Of a DNA stretch of 64,000 nucleotides, positions 25,018-36,901 are shown piece by piece. The position numbers were made by a program, and so were the translations under genes. Source of the DNA: Zea mays. Lineage: Eukaryota > Streptophyta > Magnoliopsida > Poales > Poaceae. The DNA is taken from the NCBI RefSeq assembly GCF_902167145.1, contig NC_050104.1, forward strand, positions 105,907,849 to 105,971,848. Reading direction: 5' to 3'. Numbering within the stretch: position 1 is the first letter of the stretch; the number at the start of each line of letters is the position of its first letter. Below the pieces are notes generated by a model, which saw only the letters and a program-made list of their open reading frames with translations, did not search any database and had not been told where the DNA came from.

Positions 25018-25646
25018 TAGAGATGGCAATAGGTATCCGCGACTCGATATCTGATGGGTATTTACTCTATTAGGGTATATATGTGGGCTAAATATTATAC
25101 ATGTGTGTCTGTTATTGGGCAAAAATCTTCACTAAATGGGTAAACGAGTATTAGAACGTTTCACCTTTACCCATACCCGTTAACCCGTGGGTATAAAATA
25201 CCTAATATAAACTTAGCCCAAGCATGAACTTGGACTTTAGTCATCCATCTTTTTTACTATTTAACAACCTTTTAGGCCATAATGTCATAGAAGACTTAAC
25301 GACAATTTAATGACCATATAATGAAACATGTAATGCGCTATGTAGTACTATCCTTGTGTTACTACTTTATCCAATTACCTTTGGTGTGTTGAATGGTTGG
25401 TTAAATGATCCTAGAAATTTTGTAATGGTATTTATATGGATATACTTGACATTTGTATAGTATAATATTTTGATAGATATTTAATTTTTTTGGGTACGAG
25501 TGATCCATAATCACATGGGTATGGTTATGTGGTTAAATCCATACCCACCACAGTGTATATAGGTAACCTGATGAGATTATTTTTATGTCGTGGGTATGAG
25601 TATAAGGTAATAATACCTAATGGGTATTTACCCATTGCCATCTCTA
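25018..25646. mobile_element. hAT-type MITE, 629 bp
   Basis: Perfect 13-bp terminal inverted repeats (tagagatggcaat and attgccatctcta) bound an AT-rich body with no transposase. Subterminal repeats of the gggtat/tacccat type extend the inverted symmetry. The flanks tatctcat (25010-25017) and aatctcat (25647-25654) agree at 7 of 8 positions, as expected for an 8-bp hAT target duplication. Confidence 0.82.
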
Positions 25647-26594
25647 AATCTCATCCTTCTCGCCTTGCTCCACGCCAGGAACGTGCAACGGGCGCACGGG
25701 ACGGGGCGGGCTGGCGTGCCACGAACCTTGCGCCTGCCGTGCTCAACCCGAAAGTCGTTTTGTGCGGACGCAGCCGCGGCGACATGCGGGCTCCACGCCG
25801 GCGATCAGCTGGGGCCCAACGCGCAAGTTGCTCTGCGTACGACAAGGACGGTACCCGCGGTGGACCACAGACGTTGGCAGACGAGAGACGACCCATGCGC
25901 TCAGTGTGCGCTTTGCCACTTCCACCCTTGGTCAGACGAAATACACAAATGTTACCTCCTGCTCTATTTATCTCAATTTATAAATAGATTTTGAATTTTC
26001 AAATATATATATTTTATGCACTTAAATTTGAATAACGCTACACCCAGATACTTGGTCAAAGTAATATATATAGAAACATATTTTTTGTATACATGATTAT
26101 ATGATCAGCGACCTAATCAACGGTGGCTCACTTCGCGGATCCCATTTTAACCGACTGAAAACAAATCATGGAAGCACAATCTAACATTATGAGTGCAGCA
26201 CTTGGGTTTCTACTTCCGTCTAGACCTATTCAAACGTCGGATCAGATCGGGTCAAAGTTAGATAGTTAGTCATTTAGTACTGTCCGTATCTGACTCTTGA
26301 CTAGTGTTAGATTGGGTCGGGTTGACCCGTGTTTCACTGTTTTGACGTGTTAGGTCGGGTTTTTCGGGTTTTGTTAGATTTTTTTGACTTTGGATCGAGT
26401 TTTTTTTGTTAGGTTGGATTTTTTCGGGTTGGATCTTGTTTTGGCTTAAAAATCATGGTATGTATTTGGCCCGTGAATTATTGCGGGTCAAAAATTACGA
26501 CATGTACCCGCTCGTTGCATTGGTCGAATCAGATCGAGGACATACTTTTTTTTGAATAGATTAGGTCGGGTTGGTCGGGTCAGGTGGCCCGTGC
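25647..26594. other. Intergenic DNA with a GC-rich block and a TCGGGTT-rich block
   Basis: Positions 25655-25940 are GC-rich and open in several frames, but I see no domain, so a captured exon fragment cannot be confirmed. Positions 26230-26590 are dominated by gggtcgggtt-like words on one strand, as in decayed hAT-related repeats. No gene is supported. Confidence 0.35.
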
Positions 26595-26972
26595 TCAAGG
26601 CCCCTTTGGCAAGGCTCTAGCTCCTCTAAATACGGCTCCGGCTTCTCTCGCTCATTGGCGTCTATGGAGGACCCAGAGCTGTTTTGTATTTTCGTTTGGA
26701 AAAATAGCTCCTCCTATGTTTTTCGAATCGTGTATAAGGAAAATGTCCATAATGCCCATGCCTCATTTATTTAGTTGTACACATGTAAGGGGTATATATA
26801 TTATGTATGAATATTACGACATTAAACATAGTCATATGAGCTATATAATATTGCGTCCTACTTTCTTATTTATACATCCATATTGGCAATTTCATACATC
26901 ATGCTCAAGAAGACCTAGAAAGTAAGGTTGCTTTTGCAATGTCATCACGAAATTTATCCATGGAGCGATCAT

Positions 26973-28100
26973 TTACGGACAGGATGTGTCGGATGCATTT
27001 CTATATCTACAAGGAATGGTTGGCACGTATTCAAAACTGCGATCACACTTACGAAAATCTTTGACATCTTGATCGTTTTCACGGATATAGTTATGTAGGC
27101 ACATGCTAGCTGCGTCAATCATCTTTTGTTTGTCCATAGAGTAACTTGACATCTTTAGAAGTATACACCACTTCATTTTCCACTCACCAAATATGTGTTC
27201 CACTGCATTACGAATACTTGAGTGCAAATGATTAAAATGTTCTTGCTCACCATTTGGTGTAGGACCCCTTCTCCAGTCAGGAACATGATACCTTTCACCC
27301 TTGTATGGGGCCAAGTAGCCAGGCCTATTGGGATATCCCGCATCAACATTATAATATTTTCCTAAGGCAAAGTAGTAAAGTAAATTAGAACATTGTGACA
27401 CATTAACAAAATGAATTTGGAAAGGCCAAATATCATATAAAATATTGATTTTACCTGAAGGAGGATGTGGAAACAAGTCCTTATCTGCTCCAACGCATGA
27501 AACAAGACACTAGTATCATGCATTGACCCTGGCTGTCCAATAGATGCATATGTGAATCACAAGTCGAAGTCAACAATGGCAAGCACATTTTGGATAGCCT
27601 TCCCACTTCGACCAATGTACCTGATTAGATCATGTGAGGGTGGTACCGCTGCTATGTGAGTACCATCTATTGCACCAATGCAATCTTTAAAAATGGCATC
27701 ATCCTACGGTCTTTGGTAATTATTGGGTGTGTTGTAGAAAAATTTGGATCAATTGGCCTTATGTAGTCCTCACACATCCCCGCCACACAATTCAACACCT
27801 CTTCAAATTTTCTGCTAATAGTCTCCCCTGAATGCTTGAAAATATGTTGTGCAGCACTATTGGACCAAACTGGCCACATGTAACTAAAAAGATGGCAAGA
27901 GACTCCAACGAATGCATATGAAGCGAAGATACGAGACCATAAGTACTCACTAGAAAATCATGCAATCTATAGAAAAGAAATGCATCCATCCGAAACATCA
28001 TGTGGCTTGCTCCAAGAGTACCCAAAGTTTCCATGACCCATGCATATCCACTTTGTGATGAAGTCCTTTCCTTATTTTTGTCCAAATATGTCAAATAATA
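26973..28100 (-). pseudogene. Harbinger DDE transposase, broken
   Basis: On the minus strand the order is FKHSGETISRKFEEVLNCV, CEDYIRPIDPNF, then AIDGTHIAAVPP near 27645-27680 (first catalytic D), VDAGYPNRPGYLAPYKGERYH near 27300-27350 (second D), and NAVEHIFGEWKMKW (E). It ends DTSCP at 26973. A 93-bp intron with GT/AG borders fits 27362-27454, between PHPPSG and KYYNVDAGYP. Damage includes a frame change near 27850, another near 27670, and a TGA after DFDL (about 27559). The intact protein would cut and join transposon ends with ORF1 help. Confidence 0.85.
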
Positions 28101-28411
28101 TTTCCCTAGAACAAGAGCAGTACATGATACATTGTTCTGAACAGTCTATATCATTGCTATTGCCTTTGTTCTCCATTATTCATCATCACATACGCTATCA
28201 TCATCTGAGGCACTGTCATGTCAAAAATATTTGTGAGGCTAGACAATAAATCATTGTACACAATGTAATGGTACACATTATTTGAATAGTTCACATTATT
28301 GAAACTGAAATAGTACACGAGTTCACATAGCCTCATGGTTTACTATATAGTCCACCCAAACAGGTTACAAGCAACAAGAATGAAATAGCTCCCACAAATT
28401 CGTAAACATGT

Positions 28412-30568
28412 CTACTTTGGTGACATCCACTCATGCTTCATTTTGAGCCATTCAAATCGTTCCTCTGGCGTGTCCAAAGTCATAAACATCTCCCTTACAG
28501 TTTTTTGGTGAACAAACATGTGGCAATGAAATGCTCCTTTGTGCCCGAAGTAGCACCACATGCCTTCAACATGCCATGACCTCACTGATGGAAATATCAT
28601 AGTTGGTTTCTCTACTAGCCATAGCCATAGACTCAAAGATATAGCGGCTCTCTCATTCATAGCCATAAGCTCACCCGTCTGCTGTTGAGACCATCGACCA
28701 CTACTTGTCTTTGGTTTCTTTCCCTTGGCACGTGCTTGCACCTTGGTTCTCTTTGATTTTCTACTTGTAGGTGTCTCCTCCTCTGCCTCACTCTCTTCAT
28801 TGTTGATATCTTCTTGACCTTCTTCATCTAGGTTTATTATTGTTGATGACACTGGTGGAGCTTCATGTTGAGTAGGTGCAACACCACTAGATGGATTCCA
28901 ATGGTCTTCACTAGTGTTACGAATATCTTCAAACATAATACTTAGTTTATCTTCATTTAAAAGTCCTCTATGCCTAAATATGTATGAACCTTTGATTACC
29001 TACAATCAATGTTTACCAATTAGGGGACATTTAATAAAGCATATTTAAATGAAAGTAAAATACATAGAGACCTACAATAGCCATTTTCTTCCACCATGAC
29101 TCCGACATGTCAATGGTTGTGTGGGTTGCATCCCATCATATTCCGGTCTCCTTGTTTGCTAGTTGTCACCAAATACCATAATCAATTTTCAACTTTTCCC
29201 ACTTGTTTTTTGAATTGTTTTCTTTCATAGAAATTACCTGTTCTTTGGTAGAACTTTTGAATCACATTTTATACCCAATCTTATTCAAATGTGTGTTTGA
29301 ACGATTGCCATTTTCAACTTCTTCAGCAAATATTTCGCAAACAACCTTAGTGTTCTCATCACTCCAATTCACTTGACTGTTATTGAAATGCATGCATATT
29401 GTGGCACATTACTATGGAGCAAATGGTAATGGTACCATGATAAAATTATTACCTTGCATCAGCGAGGTCGAGGTTGACGTTCGGGGAGACAGAGCGTGCA
29501 TAGGAGCGAGTTACAATAGCTGGAGCTTGAGGTGCACGCCCACCCCTACGGCGAGCTGATGGTGCTGGAGTTTGGCCGATGGTGCTCGCCGGTGATGCAC
29601 CATAGTTACCATCTTCGAACATCCAGTCTTCCCCCAAAGCGGCACCCGCTGCTCCATGAAACCATGCTGGGAGTTCATTGTCGTCACCAAGCTGAACACC
29701 ATTGTCTTCCATTCCCTGAGCACCAACAGGTTCATCCTGGACAGAGGCGGTGATTCTCCTTCCCTGGGCGGCTGCCGGCGCGGTGGCGTGGCCCGCAACC
29801 AGCGCAACGCCTTGCCCCTGGGATGGGCGGCTGCCGGCGCGACGGTTGCTGACGCGGCGGCGTGGCCTGCTGTCAGCGCTGTGCCTAGACCCCTTCCCTG
29901 AGCGGCTGCTGTCATGGCGGCGTGGCCCGCAGCCAGTGTAGTGCCTTGCCCCCTTCCTTGGACAGCTGCCGGCGCGGTGAGCCGATGGTGCTCGCCGGTG
30001 ATGCACCATAGTTACCATCTTCGGACATCCAGTCTTCCCCCAAAGCAGCGGCCGCTGCTCCATGAAACCATGCTAGGAGTTCATTGTCGTCACCAAGCAG
30101 AACACCATTGTCTTCCATTCCCTAAGCACCAACAGGTTCATCCTGGACAGAGGCGGTGATTCTCCTTCCCTGGGCGGCTGCCGACGCGGTGGCGTGGCCC
30201 GCAACCATCGCGACGCCTTGCCCCCTGGGATGGGTGGCTGCTGGCGCGACGACTACTGACACGGTGGCGTGGCCCACTGTCAGCGCGGTGCCTAGACACC
30301 TTCCCTGGGCGGCTGCTGTCATGGGGGCGTGGCCCGCAGGCAGCGCAGCGCCTTGCCCCCTTCCTCGGGCAGCTGCCGGTGCGGCAGCGTGGCCCGCAGG
30401 TAGCGCCGCGTCGTGGTGGCTCAACGGCTGCCAGTGCAGTGGCGTGGCCAGCCCTAGGCGCGGTGTTGACGGTCCGAGGCCCAGCGGCGCTGGCGACCCG
30501 AAACATGACCGCAGGAGTGACCCCGGCTGCGACGGCGTTGGCAGCCCAAGTCGTGGCAACGCCCTCAT
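28412..30568 (-). pseudogene. Harbinger ORF1, Myb/SANT-like protein, broken
   Basis: The first exon ends near 29456 with a GT donor after NVNLDLADA. The next exon (about 29080-29420) reads QVNWSDENTKVVCEIFAEEV, then NKWEKLKIDYGIW and TTIDMSESWW, the Myb/SANT-like fold of plant transposon ORF1 proteins. It contains three in-frame TGA codons. The last exon (28412-about 28990) has a basic nuclear-localisation-like KSKRTKVQARAKGKKPK and a helical C-terminus ending HEWMSPK. ORF1 would bind transposon DNA and recruit the transposase. The N-terminal exon is Ala/Gly/Arg-rich and contains a 406-bp tandem duplication. Confidence 0.7.
29576..30390. repeat. 406-bp tandem duplication in the ORF1 first exon
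   Basis: The landmark ccgatggtgctcgccggtga starts at 29576 and again at 29982, and the following 200 bases are nearly identical in both copies. Later parts of the unit are GC-rich and diverged. The two copies lie head to tail in the N-terminal exon of the Harbinger ORF1. Confidence 0.8.
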
Positions 30569-30860
30569 CGGCGTGACCTATCCCAACTTCCCAAGCACAA
30601 CATCAAAATAGATCTATGAAAAACTATAGATTCCTCTATTTGACTATTTCAATTCAGAATCACCTGCTACCTCACGTTTTCTAGATTCCTGTTATACATG
30701 TTACACGTTGTCATGCTCTTATCTTTAAGATATTAAAGCACCAATTTCAACGGTCGTCCCGCGCCATATTTTTACAAATAACTCCTCACATCTATCTATC
30801 TCAAATTAACCCGTTAGCCAGTCGAGTCATTTGGTTAAATTAGCGTAAAATATTAAAAAA

Positions 30861-30953
30861 GTGGTGCAAGAGGAGGGGTTTGAACCTAAGCCCTAATAGA
30901 AGAAGGGTGGGAAACTTAAGGGAAGCTGTCTAACCAGTAGAACATCATAGTCA
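30861..30953 (-). repeat. tRNA-related (SINE-like) sequence
   Basis: On the minus strand CTGGTTAGACAGC (30925-30937) resembles a pol III A box, and GGTTCAAACCC (30876-30886) matches a B box at roughly tRNA spacing. Acceptor-stem pairing is not evident, so a functional tRNA is unlikely. It may be the head of a SINE or a decayed tRNA copy. Confidence 0.4.
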
Positions 30954-32814
30954 ATTGTTTTTAATATTGAATATAAATTGTACATATGTATATACAATTT
31001 TTTGTAAAATAAAAAAATATAATCGTGTTGGGCTGGGTCAGCTCTACGGGCCGAGGCTACGGCCCAAGCACTACTAAATGGGTCGTGCCCCGGACCAGAC
31101 CGCCAGACATGGCCCATTTAGCCATTTATACCTTCGCAAGATAATGATGGTCCTCGCCTCAGTTGCCGCCACCTCGTTCGCCATCATGCTTCTATTTCTC
31201 TCTCCCCTCATGCCTCCTCCTCCGTGCCACCCATTTCGGTAGAGGACGTGGGAGCAGGCGCCTCCTCTCCCGTATTCATTCGACACCAGCCCCGACACCG
31301 ACCCGTGCAGTAGCTATTGCACGTCTACAAGGGTGTTTCACATCATGCACGCACCATCGTTTTCGCCGTCGTCGGATGTCCCGTTCATCTTCCCGGCCTT
31401 CACCCTGTTCTTCCTCCCCAACTTGTTGCCCTTGCCCACGATCGCAGGCACGAGCCGACCGACGCTCGTCGACGCGGGTACGGGCGAGTCGGTCTTGCTC
31501 TTGGCTTTTCTTCGTGCGTGCCGCCGAGGAGGACACGATGGCGTCTGCCATGCTTATGTTATCTTGGCGATGACGAGTCCAGATCTGAGATATTGGACAA
31601 CCAAGGCCCGTAGAACGGCAGCAGTCGACATATGCTACGGAGTTGGTGGTGGTGTTGTGTCGCCTCCGTGGGTCCAGGGCTGGAAGGCACTCGCATTCTC
31701 TCGCCCATTTCGTACTGACGCTTGGTGCAGGTGTCTCTCGGTTTGGAGCAGTTCCGGCTGAGCTTCTTTCTCCGCTTGCGTGCTCTCTCCCTGTATGTAT
31801 CTAGCGGTATACTACCTATGTCGCCTCCAGATGTCCAGGTCTTCGTCGTGTCCTTCTTCGGCAACGAACAGGTATGACTGCCTCTTCCCTTCCCTTCCCG
31901 CTCTACGAAACCTTAGAAGTGGGGGAGGTGAGGGATGAGGTCCCTGATTTGCTGCCTATGGTACCCATTCGATGGCTCAGCATTGCCTTCTATATGGTCT
32001 TTCCTTTACCACGATGTCGACTTGGTTAGTCAAATAAAAAAAATTATGCGTAGAGCAGAGACAATCAATACAAAATCTTGAGATATTTTGGTGGATAGTT
32101 TACGTGAGTATTGTTGTGAGCCGTCGCAACACACAGACAACTGACTAGTAGAATCTAAGTTGAGAGTTGTTTCAACCAAACAAATTTTAGGTTTTTCATA
32201 TTTATTAACTCACAACAACTTTTTTATAGCTCATAGATAGCATCAAATTTTTAGAAATCTAACCAAACAAACCTTTAGCCTCTCTTACATAGATTAACGT
32301 AGAAGGAAAAAAAATCCAAAATACCCATTAAAAATAAAAAACATAGATATATTTGAGGAAAGAAATGTTATTCCAAAATACCCATTAAAAATAAAAAACT
32401 TAAATACTGAAGCGTCAACTATTTTGAAACACAAAAGTATAAAAAAGAGGACTAAGGAACGGGTCGAAATAGTTTTTCTCACTTCATTCTCATACATGTT
32501 AATTTTTAAGAAAGAAATTGTTTTCTCAAACGGATGGGGTTGCCCTAAGGCTCTAACGGTAGAATATTATGTCTCATTCATTCTTGCACAAAATGGTGCC
32601 ATTTGTAATGAAATCTGCAAATAAATGCCTTAAAATTAACGGTCCCCTACAGGCTTCTACGAATTAACACGGAATGATTGGATGCGACTGCAAAATTGCA
32701 AGGTTTATATTAAAAGAATACCCAACAGTGCCCAAAATAGCGGATTTCACATAAAAAAGCATGAACCCTCGCACCGGACCTCAATTAAAAACCGCAGAAA
32801 AGGAATCAATCCGA
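30954..32814. other. Intergenic region upstream of the PRPP synthetase gene
   Basis: No supported gene is present. GC-rich text at 31140-31880 is open in several frames, and a possible splice donor (gaacag then gtatga, about 31866-31877) follows a short frame, but no domain is recognisable. 31900-32810 is AT-rich. A 28-bp direct repeat occurs at 32315-32342 and 32372-32399. Confidence 0.4.
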
Positions 32815-32981
32815 CCATCCATAAAAAGGACGGCGACGCGGTCACCACTGCGGCACCGCCGCCGCCGCCATCCTCGACCCCTGAAGTGAAGAGGCAACCC
32901 GAGGACGCCTCTCCCATCCACGCGCGAATCCTACCGCCCTCCCACTCCCAAAAACCTAGCCGCGCGCGCCACCTGCATCCC
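32815..32981 (+). promoter_or_regulatory. Putative core promoter and 5' UTR of the PRS gene
   Basis: A TATA-like ccataaaaagg at about 32819 lies roughly 160 bases before the start codon. It is followed by a GC-rich leader with a GCC-repeat stretch (about 32850-32870), typical of grass 5' UTRs. Assignment is by position only. Confidence 0.35.
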
Positions 32982-35900
32982 ATGGCGGCAACCGCGGCCG
33001 TGGCGGGGACCGGGTCGTCCCTCTCCTCGCGCCGCAGTCGCAGCGTTGTCTCCTCGTCCTTCCGCGCAGCTGCCTCGCGCTTCCGCTCGCCGGTGAGCGT
33101 TTCGTCTCGTCGTGGGGCTTTCTGATTCACGTGTGATGCCTACGAAGCGGTGAGGTATTGTGTGTTTTTGGTTGGTCTTCTTTTGGTGTGCGCAGAGATG
33201 CGTGCTCGGGAGCGAGCAGCTGCGGGTGGCGCATGAAGGGAAGCGGATGAGCGGCGCCGAGTCCAGGACCGCGTGGGCGCCAAAGGTGCCCGCACCGGAG
33301 TCCAGGCTTGCCGCACTGCCAAGGGAGCTGCGGGACTCCAGGATGAAGATCTTCTCCGGCACGGCTAACCGTCCGCTCGCTCAGGTGTTTACCGTGTCTC
33401 GCTTGGTTTCTGAGTTATTACAAGAAGAAAAACTTTTGTTTTCATTTTTATGCAACATTGGGGCTATAGTGTTTTATTTCTGGTTCTTCACTTGTTTTAA
33501 GTAAGTCGTCAAAGGCACCGTGCACGATAATTTTACTTTCACAATTACGTGTATAATTGCCCTATCTTTCAACCACTATGAGTGACTTCTGTGCCACTAC
33601 TACCAACAGTTTTTTTTTTTGGGGGGGGGGGGGACCGCGGGAGGGGGGCTTGCAAGTTGCACCCTTTTTGTTTGTACTGTTTTCAGATCTGTACGGTTTT
33701 TAGATTTTCATGTTTGATCACTATAGTTGCGGCGACATCGTTTTTATACACACTACTGAAAAATGAAATGTCCTTCTCTGTACTTACTTTCTAGGAAATT
33801 GCTGCTTACCTGGGTATAGAACTCGGCAAGATCCTGATCAAGCGCTTTGCTGATGGAGAAATTTATGTGCAACTGCAAGAGAGCGTGAGAGGATGTGATG
33901 TGTTCTTGATCCAGCCCACATGCTCTCCTGTCAACGAAAACCTCATGGAGCTCTTCATCATGATTGATGCATGCCGGCGGGCTTCAGCACGGTCTATTAC
34001 CGTTGTTATTCCATACTTTGGTTATGCCAGAGCAGACAGAAAGGTACTAGCTCCATTTTTATTTATTTGACGCTCAATAGTTCAGATTTGCACTAACAAA
34101 CGTCAAATAAAAAAAAATCGGAGGGAGTATTAGCTAAATGATACAGTGATTTAGTTTATAACCTAGTACGTTCAGATTGACAGATTCAGAATTTAATTTA
34201 AAATATAAAACAGATTATTTTGGAGTGTATTGCTTCTGATTTCAATGTGTCTCCTGCCAAACGCAAATAAAAGCAACACCATCAATGTAAGCTTCATCAT
34301 TTGAGCTCCTTGTCAAAGCTTGCTGTAAGGGCAGTGTACACTGCTGACGCTGATTTGTGATAAATTTTGCCACCTGTTTGGTCCTCCAACTTTATTATTG
34401 GGGTTTTTAAGCTGGTGCCCTCGGTTTTGCTGGTGTCCTCACTTTTACCCTTAGTCATGTTTTTTTGCTCAGTTTTGCCCTTCTGTTATATAGCGCTGGA
34501 TGGGTAAAACTGAGCAAAAAACACGACTAAAGGTAAAAATTAGGACACCACCAAACCAAGGGCACCAGCTTAAAAAACCCTATTATTATATGGATCAAAA
34601 AAAAATCTTCCGAAGCTGATTTTCATGCAATAAAGTGACAATTTGTCTTTATTGTGGATAAAAAAATCAAGCATTTCACTGCTGCTTCCTTAACTCCGAC
34701 AAAATCCATCTATTATGAATGACTTCTATTCATTTCCTCTAATTGTTTTACTTTATATCCTAGCACCAAATATGGGTTTCCAGGTATTAAGGACGATCAG
34801 AACTGCCTAACTTTAATTAGAAAAAAAATTCTGCGCTGTTTGCTTTAATATACGAACATCTATACCCCGTTTGGATGCAGATATTGGTGCACAAAATTGA
34901 AAATTGGAATCAGCTTTTCTGAATTCTGTTGTTTGGTTGCACATGGAATTGAGTTTTGGAATAAGAGAGCCAATTCCATGGTATTGGACTATAACTAGAA
35001 ACTCTCTCTCCCAATTCAGAGTGTCACCCCTCAGTATTGCGTGGAATTAGACCACCCAATTCCAAACTTCAATACAGTGACATCCAAACAATAGAATTGG
35101 AATTGCATCTCATTTCAATACCATGGCTGATTTGGTATTGAAACCAATTCAATTCAATGCCCTCCAATACCGACATCCAAATGGAGCACTAGCTTTTCTT
35201 TTGTTTAACTGCACAATGTCTTTGGTAACTCAGGCTCAAGGGCGTGAACCCATTACTGCCAAACTTGCTGCAAATTTACTTACTGAAGCTGGTAGTGACC
35301 GTGTCATTGTATGTGATATTCATTCTACGCAAGCGTTGGGGTACTTCGATATTCCTGTGGATCATATATATGGACAGGTAGTGTGAGTTCTTCCTTTACA
35401 GCGTTTGATTTCAGTATTGCATCTCGTTGTAAATTCTATCTGACTACGAATTAGTGTCATCCTTGGTGTCTGTAGCCTGTGATTCTGGATTACCTGGCCA
35501 GCAAGACGATATCTGAAGATCTTGTGGTTGTTTCTCCTGATGTGGGTGGCGTTGTTAGAGCACGTGCATTCGCTAAGAAATTATTGAATGCCCGTTTAGC
35601 TATTGTTGATAAAAGAAGACAGGGTCACAACATGTCAGAGGTGAGATCTTTGGATTGAACCAATCCTTATTTCAGAGCCCCACCCTTCTATCAAGGTTCT
35701 AGAAACAGGATATGAGTTTTCCTGGTCTGCCTGTCTCTTTACCTTTTTTATTTTTAACTTCATTGAGTTTGAAACTTATCAAATACAATGATTCACCATA
35801 TTCTTTATAGCTGTATAGTTTCATTAGTACTGCAATTGTATGCAAGTATTTTCATCACCTGATGTTTTGTTAAGCAATCTATGTCACGGTGTGAGTCATC

Positions 35901-36901
35901 CATGTTTTGACTATGTTGATCTGTGCAATAAAATGCAATTATAGCTTCGAAAACTACAGAGGCCTATATCATATTTTTTCAGGTCATGAATTTAATTGGC
36001 GACGTGAAAGGAAAAGTGGCTATCCTGATTGATGACATGATTGATACAGCAGGTTCACAATCTGATTTTTAGCTTTTTGACTGCACGTATTAGCCAGTGT
36101 ATATTCCATCCAAGTCACATATTTTTAATATTTTAATAAAATCCAGGGACAATCACTAGCGCAGCGGCTTTGTTAAAGCAGGAGGGAGCAGAAGCTGTAT
36201 ATGCTTGTTGTACACATGCTGTTTTCAGGTTTTCTAGTTGGCTTTATCGAATGTACTTCTGGTTTTGGTATTTTTTATGGTCACATCCTATATGATGTGG
36301 CTTCATCTCTGAGCACTTTCTAATATTTCGCTGCAAGAACATTCACAACACTGTACAAAAAAGTACACCAGGGGTAATAGTATCTGTTAACACCTGTAGG
36401 CCATATTAACTTTGCTAATCTTGGGGGCACCCATATTATCATCAGCATCAATCCTAACGATATGATTGCTTGAATCTTATGCAATATGTTTTCTACCTCG
36501 TGGTATCTTATTGTAGGAAGGTGCCTGAGAAATCTTTTCGGCGTAGTCACTTGTCTAAATTTGACTGCTTTCAATAAATTTGCCTGTTTGATGCTCAGTA
36601 TGCTACTTTATTTCAGAAAGTAGCAGGACGCTTTATTTGGTTTGAACAAGTTGCTGCCTTTATATTCCGACATGCTTATTCCTTCAGAGGATTTGTGTAT
36701 TAACATGGTTGACTTTTCAGCCCTCCCGCGATTGAAAGGCTTTCTGGAGGCGTCTTTGAGGAAGTTATTGTGACAAACTCCATCCTGCTGCCGGAAGACA
36801 AATGCTTCCCTCAGCTGACTGTGCTTTCGATGGCGAACCTTGTGGGGGAGACAATTTGGCATGTTCATCGCGATGGCTCCGTCAGCAGCATCTTCCAATA
36901 G
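32982..36901 (+). CDS. PRS: Ribose-phosphate pyrophosphokinase (PRPP synthetase), plastid type
   Basis: The enzyme transfers pyrophosphate from ATP to ribose 5-phosphate, giving PRPP for purine, pyrimidine, NAD, His and Trp synthesis. Eight exons with GT-AG introns join in frame to 396 residues: 32982-33092, 33196-33384, 33795-34043, 35234-35377, 35476-35640, 35983-36052, 36147-36228 and 36721-36901 (TAG). Residues 1-45 are rich in Ala, Ser and Arg with almost no acidic residues, a likely plastid transit peptide. Family motifs are KRFADGEI (116-123), [10 protein letters not shown] ending exon 3, the cation-binding [20 protein letters not shown] (211-230), VVSPDVGG in exon 5, and the PRPP loop DDMIDTAGT (303-311). 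Length and motifs fit the class I family. No lesion is visible, so the gene looks intact. The isoform number is not assigned. Confidence 0.95.
34401..34580. mobile_element. Hairpin MITE in PRS intron 3
   Basis: Arms of about 80 bp are near-perfect inverted complements: gggtttttaagctggtgccc starts the left arm and its complement ends the right arm at 34580. The centre lies near 34485. Flanking tattatt is present on both sides (34393-34399 and 34581-34587), suggesting a target duplication. There is no coding capacity. Confidence 0.8.
34865..35187. mobile_element. Tourist-like MITE in PRS intron 3
   Basis: The ends gtttggatgcagatattgg (34869) and ccaataccgacatccaaatgg (to about 35184) are imperfect inverted repeats. 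The interior is full of ccaattcc/ggaattgg words. It ends about 45 bp before the acceptor of exon 4. Superfamily placement is tentative. Confidence 0.6.

Larger units (their letters stand above)
26595..30600 (-). mobile_element. PIF/Harbinger-type DNA transposon, decayed
   Basis: The segment carries both proteins expected of a plant PIF/Harbinger element in one orientation: a DDE transposase (26973-28100) and a Myb/SANT-like ORF1 (28412-30568). A possible left terminus, ggcccctttggcaaggctct followed by agctcctc, lies at about 26599, but I could not find its inverted partner or the 3-bp target duplication at the right, so the right limit is approximate. Confidence 0.65.

Noticed and set aside
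25529..25987. 152-codon plus-strand frame in a GC-rich patch
   Set aside because: It starts within the hAT-type MITE, and equally long frames occur on the other strand; no domain is visible.
31163..31761. Overlapping open frames upstream of PRS, one ending near a possible splice donor
   Set aside because: No recognisable domain, frames open on both strands, and no matching downstream exon.
32747..33362. Long minus-strand frames opposite PRS exons 1 and 2
   Set aside because: GC-rich shadow frames of the real exons with no domain and no sensible start context.
33601..33635. Long T run followed by a long G run in PRS intron 2
   Set aside because: Simple homopolymer low complexity, liable to sequencing error; no function is implied.
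35123..35386. Open frame starting inside the intron 3 MITE and running into exon 4
   Set aside because: The in-frame join to exon 4 is coincidental; the exon 3 to exon 4 splice gives the conserved PRS sequence.
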